Below are positions 28,067 through 34,623 of a stretch of 34,623 nt of DNA, one piece after another; the stretch's first letter is position 1, and the number at the start of each line of letters is the position of its first letter. Under the pieces are notes generated by a model. The model saw only the letters and a program-made list of their open reading frames with translations, made no database searches and had not been told where the DNA came from. The position numbers and the translations under genes are program-made. Origin of the DNA: an uncultured Oscillospiraceae bacterium (GTDB lineage Bacteria; Bacillota; Clostridia; Oscillospirales; Oscillospiraceae); the NCBI GenBank assembly GCA_904420145.1, contig CAJFUI010000076.1, positions 1-34,623 of the forward strand. Direction: 5' to 3'.

Positions 28067-28660
28067 ATGGCAAAATTGATTTTAGCCTCCCAATCCCCCA
28101 GGCGGCAGGAGCTGCTGCGCCGGATTGGGGTGTCCGATTTTACAGTTCTCGTCCCCCATGCGGACGAGAGCTATGACCCCTCCCTCTCCCCGGAGGAGAT
28201 CGTCTCCCATATCAGCCGCGCCAAAGCGGCGGCAGCAGCGGCTCTGGCCGGACCGGCGGATCTGGTCATCGCCGCCGACACTATGGTCTTTTTAGGGGAC
28301 AGACGTCTGGGCAAGCCCCACAGCGAGGAGGAGGCCTTTGACATGCTCTCCGCCCTCAGCGGACGCGTCCATACCGTGTGCACCGGCGTCACCGTGCGGC
28401 GGGGGGATGTGGAGTGCTGCGAGGCGGAGCGCACGGCGGTCCGCTTTCGTCCCCTGACAGCGGCGGAAATCCACAGCTACATCCGCACCGGCGAATGTAT
28501 GGACAAGGCGGGGGCCTACGGCATTCAGGACCGGGGTGCCCTACTGGTGGAGGGGATTGAAGGGGATTTCTTCAATGTAATGGGGCTTCCGGTGCTGCGG
28601 CTGGCCCGCATGCTGGAGCGCTTTGGTCTGGATCTATTGGGCAAGGAGTCCGTGCCATGA
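28067..28660 (+). CDS. maf: Maf family nucleotide pyrophosphatase
   Basis: MAKLILASQSPRRQELLRRIGV...ADTMVFLGDRRLGKP...KAGAYGIQDRGALLVEGIEGDFFNVMGLP. Confidence 0.94.
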   Translation: MAKLILASQSPRRQELLRRIGVSDFTVLVPHADESYDPSLSPEEIVSHISRAKAAAAAALAGPADLVIAADTMVFLGDRRLGKPHSEEEAFDMLSALSGRVHTVCTGVTVRRGDVECCEAERTAVRFRPLTAAEIHSYIRTGECMDKAGAYGIQDRGALLVEGIEGDFFNVMGLPVLRLARMLERFGLDLLGKESVP

Positions 28661-29496
28661 AACGCTTTTTTACAAAATATGGCATTATCGTGCTGGCTGT
28701 CTCCGCCACTGTGGCGGTGGCATTGAGCCTGCTTACCTTTTTTTCCAGCAACACCGACGTGCTCACCAACCTGGTCAACACCATCTCCTCCCCCTTCCGC
28801 ACCGTCGGCACGGAGATTGCCAACTGGGTGGCCGACCAGCGGCGTTTTGCCTCGGACTATGACGCACTGAAGGAGGAAAACGAGACGCTGAAAAATGAAA
28901 TAGCAGATTTAGAGGCCGCCCTGCGGCAGGCGGAAAAGGACAGCGAGGAGAACCGTACTCTGCGCCGGCTGCTGGATCTGCGGGAGCAGCGGCGGGATCT
29001 GGACTGGGAATCGGCCCTGATCGTCGAGCAGGATGTCTCCAACTGGGCCTCCACCCTGCGGCTGAATATCGGTACGGACTACGGCGTCGCCATCGGCGAC
29101 AGCGTCATCACCGAGGCGGGGTATCTGGTGGGGATCATCACCGATGCAGGGACTAACTGGTCCACCTGTACCACCGTTTTGGATACGGAGTTCTCCATCG
29201 GGGCCCGAATCTTCCGCACCGATGAGGTGGCCGTGGCGGAGGGGGATTTCTCCCTCATGTCTCAGGGCAGCCTCAAGCTCAGCTACCTCTCCGCCGACGC
29301 GGTCCCCATGGTGGGAGATCTGGTGGTCACCTCGGGTCTTGGAGGTTACTACCCCTCCGAGCTGACCATCGGCTATGTGCAGGAGATCATGACCGATGAC
29401 GACGGTCTGGCCCAATACGCGATCCTGCGGCCCGCCGTAGAACTGAGTGAATTGCGGCAGGTCTTTGTTGTGGTGGACTTTACCATCGTGGAGTAG
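28657..29496 (+). CDS. mreC: Rod shape-determining protein MreC
   Basis: N-terminal TM, coiled coil, MreC beta domain (DYGVAIGDSVITEAGYLVGIITDAG...); ATGA overlap with maf. Confidence 0.9.
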   Translation: MKRFFTKYGIIVLAVSATVAVALSLLTFFSSNTDVLTNLVNTISSPFRTVGTEIANWVADQRRFASDYDALKEENETLKNEIADLEAALRQAEKDSEENRTLRRLLDLREQRRDLDWESALIVEQDVSNWASTLRLNIGTDYGVAIGDSVITEAGYLVGIITDAGTNWSTCTTVLDTEFSIGARIFRTDEVAVAEGDFSLMSQGSLKLSYLSADAVPMVGDLVVTSGLGGYYPSELTIGYVQEIMTDDDGLAQYAILRPAVELSELRQVFVVVDFTIVE

Positions 29497-29538
29497 CTGC
29501 GGTCTGCGGAATAGTCTCTCAAGAAAGGAGGCAGCTCT

Positions 29539-30048
29539 TTGCCCAAGCGGTATATTGTCTTAAAGTGGCTGGCCTATGGCGGTGCCACAGCTGTGCTGCT
29601 GCTCTTACAGACCGGCGTGTTCCACTATATCCGGCTGTGGGGCGTGGTTCCCTTTCTCGCCCCTATGGTGGTAGGAGTAGCCGCCTCCTTTGAGGACGGC
29701 ATCCCCTCCTCCCTTTTCGCCCTTGTCTTCGGCATCCTCTGCGACTTAGGCGGCGCCACGCCGGTCATGGGCTTTTTTACCTTTCTCTTTCCCCTGGCCG
29801 CCCTTACCGCCTCCTTCTTGGCGGAAAATCTCTTCTCCCCCGGTTTTCCCTGCAGTCTGGTCTCCTCCTTTTTCTGTTATCTCATAGTGGCCGGCGGGCG
29901 GATTATTCTGTTTTTGATAGACGGTGAGACGGGAGTTTGGGACATGTGGTACCTCGCCCTCCGGGAGTTTCTCGTTTCCCTGCCCCTGTTGGCGGTGGTC
30001 TTTCCTCTCTTCCGCTGGGTTCACCGTCGGACCACCTTTGACTACTGA
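29539..30048 (+). CDS. mreD: Rod shape-determining protein MreD (TTG start)
   Basis: Small multi-TM protein following mreC; TTG at 29539 preceded by AAAGGAGG. Confidence 0.82.
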   Translation: MPKRYIVLKWLAYGGATAVLLLLQTGVFHYIRLWGVVPFLAPMVVGVAASFEDGIPSSLFALVFGILCDLGGATPVMGFFTFLFPLAALTASFLAENLFSPGFPCSLVSSFFCYLIVAGGRIILFLIDGETGVWDMWYLALREFLVSLPLLAVVFPLFRWVHRRTTFDY

Positions 30049-30055
30049 TTTTTCC

Positions 30056-30087
30056 GGCCGCCGCCCTTCGGCGAGCGGCCATTTTTT
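30056..30087 (+). terminator. Intrinsic terminator after mreD
   Basis: GGCCGCCGCC-CTTC-GGCGAGCGGCC followed by ATTTTTT; one bulged A. Confidence 0.8.
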
Positions 30088-30104
30088 ATGAACAGGAGCT
30101 TTTT

Positions 30105-31982
30105 ATGCTGGATCGCAGTGTTTATTTTTCCAGGGACAGCGCCTTCAAATCCCCCTTCGGCGCGGCAAAGGCCGGCGAGACCGTCACCTTCACCCTGCGC
30201 CCCCACGTCTGGGAGGGCGTCTCCGCCTGTACCCTGGTGGCTTGGGCGGACTTCTCCGGCCAGCGGTGGGAGGTCCCCTTTTCCCCCTGCGGCGCCGAGG
30301 GGGACCACGCCCTCTTTCGCGGCACCTTCTCCGTTCCGGAGGAGGGGGAGCTGATCTGGTATGTCTTCCGTCTGCAGAAGCAGGGGGATAACTGCGTCTA
30401 CCTGGGACAGAACGGCTATTGCGCCGAACACGAGGCCGCCGCCTTTCAGCTGACGGTCTACGAGGCCCTCTCCCCCGCGCCGGACTGGTTTGGCAGGGGC
30501 GTCACATACCAAATTTTTCCAGATCGCTTCTGCCGCACCCATGTCCCCGATCCATCCGGAATGGTAGGAGACCGCATTGTCCACCAGAAGTGGGACGAAC
30601 TGATGGAGTACCTCCCTGACGAGGCGGGGGAGATTCGCAACCGGGACTTCTTCGGAGGGAATCTCCATGGGGTCATGGAAAAATTGGACTACTTGGCGGA
30701 CCTGGGTGTCTCCACCCTTTACTTCTGCCCCCTCTTTGAATCGGACAGCAACCACCGCTACAACACCGGGGACTACAGTAAGATTGACCCCATGCTGGGC
30801 ACGGAGGAGGACTTTGTCCGGCTCTGTCAGGAGGCCCACCGCCGGGGAATCCGCATTATGTTAGACGGCGTGTTCAACCACACCGGCAGCAACAGCCGCT
30901 ATTTTAACGCCGAGGGCTTCTATCCCACCGTGGGCGCGGCCCAGAGCATGGACAGCCCCTACTACAGCTGGTATCACTTCTCCCACTGGCCGGACCAGTA
31001 CGACTCCTGGTGGGGGATCCGCACCCTGCCGGCGGTAAACGAGTCCCACCCGGACTATATTCAGTATATCATCGAGGGGCCGGACTCCATCGTCCGGCGC
31101 TGGCTGCGGCTGGGGGCAGACGCTTGGCGCCTGGATGTGGCAGACGAGCTGCCCGACGAGTTTATCGCCCGGATCCGCCGCGTCATGGAGGAGGAGAAGC
31201 CGGACAGCTTCCTCCTTGGTGAGGTCTGGGAGGACGGCAGCAACAAGATCGCCTACAGCAGGCGGCGGCGCTATCTGCTGGGCCGGGAAACCCACGGCCT
31301 GATGAACTACCCCTTCCGCACGGCGGCCTTGGCCTATATCCGCGGCGGCACCGGCCGGGACTTCATGGAGGCCATGGAGACCATCCGCGAGAACTATCCA
31401 TTCCCCGCCTTTTACAGCGCCATGAACATGCTGGGCACCCACGACAATCCCCGTATCCTTACCATGTTAGGCGCCTCCCCTCAGACGCCCCTGGAGACCC
31501 GCACCCAGCGGGCCAACTACCGCATGAGCGAGGCGGAGCGAAACGCAGGCCGCCAGCGGCTGATGATGGGCAGCCTCCTGCTGTACGGCTTCCCCGGCTC
31601 CCCCACCTTATTTTATGGGGATGAGGCGGGCATGGAGGGCTTTGAGGACCCCTTCAACCGGGGCACCTTCCCATGGGGGCATGAGGACAAGATTCTGCTG
31701 GAGCACTTCCGCCGGCTGGGGAAGCTCCGCCGAGAGCGGCCCTCCCTCCAGGAGGGGGACATCCGCTATCTGTACTGGGAGGGGCAGGGGCTGGCTTTCT
31801 CCCGCACCTGTGGAGAGGAGACCACCATCGTGGCCCTCAACTCCGGTTCAGAGCCCATCAACATGACCTTTGACTGGGACGGCCCCTTTGCCGTCGACCC
31901 TATCTGCCGTCAGCAGTTTAATGCCCGCTTCGGCAAGCTCCGCATTACGGTTCCGCCGGCGGAGGGGCTCTTTTTGATCTGA
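30105..31982 (+). CDS. Glycoside hydrolase family 13 (alpha-amylase/neopullulanase-like)
   Basis: GVTYQIFPDRFCR, RIMLDGVFNHTG, DAWRLDVADELP, LLGEVWED, MLGTHDNPR; N-terminal Ig-like domain. Confidence 0.92.
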   Translation: MLDRSVYFSRDSAFKSPFGAAKAGETVTFTLRPHVWEGVSACTLVAWADFSGQRWEVPFSPCGAEGDHALFRGTFSVPEEGELIWYVFRLQKQGDNCVYLGQNGYCAEHEAAAFQLTVYEALSPAPDWFGRGVTYQIFPDRFCRTHVPDPSGMVGDRIVHQKWDELMEYLPDEAGEIRNRDFFGGNLHGVMEKLDYLADLGVSTLYFCPLFESDSNHRYNTGDYSKIDPMLGTEEDFVRLCQEAHRRGIRIMLDGVFNHTGSNSRYFNAEGFYPTVGAAQSMDSPYYSWYHFSHWPDQYDSWWGIRTLPAVNESHPDYIQYIIEGPDSIVRRWLRLGADAWRLDVADELPDEFIARIRRVMEEEKPDSFLLGEVWEDGSNKIAYSRRRRYLLGRETHGLMNYPFRTAALAYIRGGTGRDFMEAMETIRENYPFPAFYSAMNMLGTHDNPRILTMLGASPQTPLETRTQRANYRMSEAERNAGRQRLMMGSLLLYGFPGSPTLFYGDEAGMEGFEDPFNRGTFPWGHEDKILLEHFRRLGKLRRERPSLQEGDIRYLYWEGQGLAFSRTCGEETTIVALNSGSEPINMTFDWDGPFAVDPICRQQFNARFGKLRITVPPAEGLFLI

Positions 31983-32028
31983 TTTTGCGGCGGGACCTGC
32001 CGGCGAGCGTCCATAGGAGCCTTTGACT

Positions 32029-32072
32029 GGGTCTGGAATGTTTCACGTGAAACATTCCAGACCCTCTTTTTT
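32029..32072 (+). terminator. Palindromic terminator-like hairpin containing a parS site
   Basis: 36-bp perfect palindrome GGGTCTGGAATGTTTCACGTGAAACATTCCAGACCC followed by TCTTTTTT. Confidence 0.8.
32039..32054. promoter_or_regulatory. parS centromere site 1
   Basis: TGTTTCACGTGAAACA, matching the bacterial parS consensus; upstream of parA. Confidence 0.93.
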
Positions 32073-32105
32073 AGAAAATTTTTCAATTTTTTTGTTTTGC
32101 GGTCT

Positions 32106-32133
32106 TTGCAACAGGGAGAAACTATGATATACT
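32106..32133 (+). promoter_or_regulatory. Putative sigma-A promoter for parA
   Basis: TTGCAA-16 bp-TATACT. Confidence 0.45.
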
Positions 32134-32182
32134 ATTCGAAATGATTAAACTGGGTTCTTAGGGTTTTGCTGGAGGTGTCAGC

Positions 32183-32944
32183 GTGGCAAAGGCTGTGGCA
32201 ATCGTAAATCAAAAGGGTGGCGTGGGAAAGACTACCACCTGTGTCAACTTAACGGCTGCGCTGAAGGAGCTGGGAAAACGGGTGCTGCTCTGTGACTTTG
32301 ATCCCCAGGCTAACGCCACCTCCGGCATGGGTGTGGACAAGACCCTATCCCTCGGCGTCTACGACGCCCTAATCAACGGTGTCGCGCCGGACAAGCTGGT
32401 GGTCTCCACACGGTACGGAGACGTTCTCCCCTCCAGCAAGGGCTTGGCAGGAGCGGGGATCGAGATGATCTCCATGGACAACCGGGAATTTCTCCTGCGG
32501 GATATTCTGAAAGCCTTGGAGAGCCGCTACGATTTCATCATGATCGACTGTCCTCCCTCTCTGGAGCTGCTGACCCTCAACGCCCTGTGCGCCGCGGACA
32601 CCCTGCTGGTGCCAGTGCAGGGGGAGTACTACGCCTTGGAGGGCCTCAGCGATTTGATGAACACCGTCCGGCGGGTAAAGCGGAACATGAACCCCCGGCT
32701 GGAGCTGGAGGGGGTGCTCCTCACCATGTTCGACAGCCGCACCAATTTGGCCATTCAGGTGGCGGAGGAGGTCAAGCGCTATTTCCCCGGCAAGGTCTAT
32801 ACCACGGTGATCCCCCGAAATGTGCGCCTCAGCGAGGCCCCCAGCCACGGAAAGCCCATCAATGTCTATGATCGAACCTCCCGCGGCGCCGAGGCCTATC
32901 GCCTCCTTGCGGAGGAGTTTTTACGCAAGAACCGGGGAAAATAA
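32183..32944 (+). CDS. parA: Chromosome partitioning ATPase ParA/Soj (GTG start)
   Basis: MAKAVAIVNQKGGVGKTTTCVNLTAALKELGKRVLLCDFDPQANATSGMG; GTG at 32183 with GGAGG SD. Confidence 0.96.
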   Translation: MAKAVAIVNQKGGVGKTTTCVNLTAALKELGKRVLLCDFDPQANATSGMGVDKTLSLGVYDALINGVAPDKLVVSTRYGDVLPSSKGLAGAGIEMISMDNREFLLRDILKALESRYDFIMIDCPPSLELLTLNALCAADTLLVPVQGEYYALEGLSDLMNTVRRVKRNMNPRLELEGVLLTMFDSRTNLAIQVAEEVKRYFPGKVYTTVIPRNVRLSEAPSHGKPINVYDRTSRGAEAYRLLAEEFLRKNRGK

Positions 32945-32991
32945 TATCCCTGCACCAACGCTCTACATACTCTTAGAAAGGAAGCTGCCCT

Positions 32992-33870
32992 ATGGCGAAG
33001 GCCACCGGTTTGGGAAAGGGGCTGGACGCCCTTTTAGGCGAGGAGTTCACCGCCGCCGACGGCGCCGTTGTCTCCTCCCTGCCGATCTCACAAATTGAAA
33101 ACCACGCGGGTCAGCCCCGCAAGCACTTTGATGAAGCTGCTCTGGAGGAACTGGCGGAGTCCATCCGCGCCCATGGCATTCTCCAGCCTCTGACGGTCCG
33201 CCGCCTCGGCTCCGGCTACTATCAGATTATCGCCGGGGAGCGGCGGTGGCGGGCCGCTAAGTTAGCCGGCCTGCGGGAGGTCCCCGTCATCATCATCGAG
33301 GCCGATGACCGCAAAGCCATGGAGTTAGCTATGATTGAAAACCTCCAGCGAGAGGATCTCAACCCCATGGAGGAGGCCGACGGCTACCATATGCTCATGG
33401 AGCAGTACAGCATGACCCAGGAGCAGGCCGCCGAGCGGGTGGGAAAATCCCGCAGCGCCGTGGCCAACGCCCTGCGCCTGCTGCGCCTCTCCCCTGCCCT
33501 GCGGGAGCTGGTGGAGGGAGGCGAACTCTCCGCCGGCCACGCCAGGGCCCTGCTGCCCCTGGGGGAAAAGCTGCAGGAGCAGGCAGCTCAAACCGTCCTG
33601 CGGGAGGCCCTCAGTGTCCGGCAGACGGAGCAGCTGGTTAAGCGGCTGCAGTCCCAGGGCGCGGACAAGCCCCCCCGCAAAAAGCCCGCGGTGGACTATG
33701 TGGCGGAGGCGGAGCGCAGCCTCTCAAGCCAGCTGGGCCGGGCCTGCCACATCGCCCACGGCCGCAAGCGGGGAAAGGTTGAAATTGAGTACTACGGCGT
33801 AGACGATCTGAACAATCTCTTGGATGCCCTGGCCACTCTTCAGCTGAAAAAGCACGAGGAACAGAGCTGA
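32992..33870 (+). CDS. parB: Chromosome partitioning protein ParB/Spo0J
   Basis: MAKATGLGKGLDALLGEEF...QPRKHFDEAALEELAESIRAHGILQPLTVR...AGERRWRAAKLAGL. Confidence 0.96.
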   Translation: MAKATGLGKGLDALLGEEFTAADGAVVSSLPISQIENHAGQPRKHFDEAALEELAESIRAHGILQPLTVRRLGSGYYQIIAGERRWRAAKLAGLREVPVIIIEADDRKAMELAMIENLQREDLNPMEEADGYHMLMEQYSMTQEQAAERVGKSRSAVANALRLLRLSPALRELVEGGELSAGHARALLPLGEKLQEQAAQTVLREALSVRQTEQLVKRLQSQGADKPPRKKPAVDYVAEAERSLSSQLGRACHIAHGRKRGKVEIEYYGVDDLNNLLDALATLQLKKHEEQS

Positions 33871-33924
33871 GCCTCCGGGAGGCGTCGAGCTTATTTTCCC
33901 AACGAAAAATGGATCATTCCCCTG

Positions 33925-33940
33925 TGTTTCACGTGAAACA
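33925..33940. promoter_or_regulatory. parS centromere site 2
   Basis: Second perfect TGTTTCACGTGAAACA, in the parB-serS intergenic region 23 bp before the serS start codon. Confidence 0.93.
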
Positions 33941-33963
33941 TCGGGTTATAAGAGGTAAGTATC

Positions 33964-34623
33964 ATGTTGGATATTAAATTGATTCGCGATAACCCTGAGC
34001 TGGTAAAGGAAAACATCAGAAAGAAATTTCAGGACGCCAAGCTGCCCCTGGTAGACGAGGTGCTGGCGCTGGATACAGAGAACCGCGCAGCCATGGCGGA
34101 GGCCAGCGAGCTGCGGGCCAGCCGCAACGCCCTCTCCAAGCAGGTGGGCATGCTCATGGGACAGGCCAAAAAGGACCCCTCCAAGCTGGAGGAGGCCGAG
34201 AAGGTCAAGGCCCAGGTCAAGGCCAACGCCGACCGTCTGGCGGCTTTAGAGGCCAAGGAGACAGAGCTGGCGGAAAAAATTCGTCACATTATGCTCCAGA
34301 TCCCCAATATCATCGACCCCTCGGTGCCCATCGGCCCCGATGACAGCGCCAATGTGGAAGTGGAGCGCTTCGGTGAGCCCGTTGTGCCCGACTTCCCTAT
34401 CCCCTACCACACGGAGATTATGGAGTCCTTCAACGGTGTTGATATGGACGCCGCCGGCCGGGTGTCCGGCAACGGCTTCTACTACCTGATGGGGGACATC
34501 GCCCGGCTCCACTCGGCGGTGCTGGCCTACGCCAGAGACTTTATGATTGACAAGGGCTTTACCTACTGCATCCCCCCCTTCATGATCCACGGCAACGTGG
34601 TGGAGGGCGTCATGAGCCAGACC
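33964..34623 (+). CDS. serS: Seryl-tRNA synthetase (partial, runs off the right edge)
   Basis: MLDIKLIRDNPELVKENIRKKFQDAKLPLVDEVLALD...IMLQIPNIIDPSVPIGPDDSANVEVERFGEP; open to window end. Confidence 0.94.
   Translation, partial: MLDIKLIRDNPELVKENIRKKFQDAKLPLVDEVLALDTENRAAMAEASELRASRNALSKQVGMLMGQAKKDPSKLEEAEKVKAQVKANADRLAALEAKETELAEKIRHIMLQIPNIIDPSVPIGPDDSANVEVERFGEPVVPDFPIPYHTEIMESFNGVDMDAAGRVSGNGFYYLMGDIARLHSAVLAYARDFMIDKGFTYCIPPFMIHGNVVEGVMSQT

Overview
The window is a GC-rich Firmicutes (clostridial, probably Oscillospiraceae-like) chromosomal segment. It is mostly well-packed housekeeping genes and ends in an origin-proximal parA-parB-serS block with two perfect 16-bp parS sites. Main blocks: (1) a minus-strand pair, a divergent NifU/IscU-like protein plus a GGGtGRT-motif protein that runs off the left edge and is missing from the ORF track, driven by a perfect TTGACA-17-TATAAT promoter with a 12-bp palindrome over the predicted start site; (2) phosphofructokinase, a D-cysteine desulfhydrase-family PLP enzyme, an SLH-anchored phosphodiester-glycosidase-like protein, and a cation/proton antiporter; (3) an HTH-SdpI-like membrane regulator; (4) queT with a probable preQ1 riboswitch; (5) a minus-strand radical SAM / tdk / mutY / radical SAM / unknown-protein run; (6) SAM-I riboswitch-metK, followed by a SAM hydroxide adenosyltransferase (DUF62) and a complete ECF transporter (UPF0397 S-component, fused double ATPase, T-component); (7) a ~630-bp hairpin-rich non-coding island before ppa; (8) zapA, U32 peptidase, PBP2, maf, mreC, mreD without a local mreB, then a GH13 enzyme; (9) parAB and serS. 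The best candidates for under-described biology are the IscU-like/GGGtGRT pair (canonical IscU ligand cysteines appear replaced), the SAM-hydrolase/ECF module beside metK, the mirrored-hairpin island, and a parS site embedded in a terminator-like hairpin. All calls come from reading the sequence; no searches were run.
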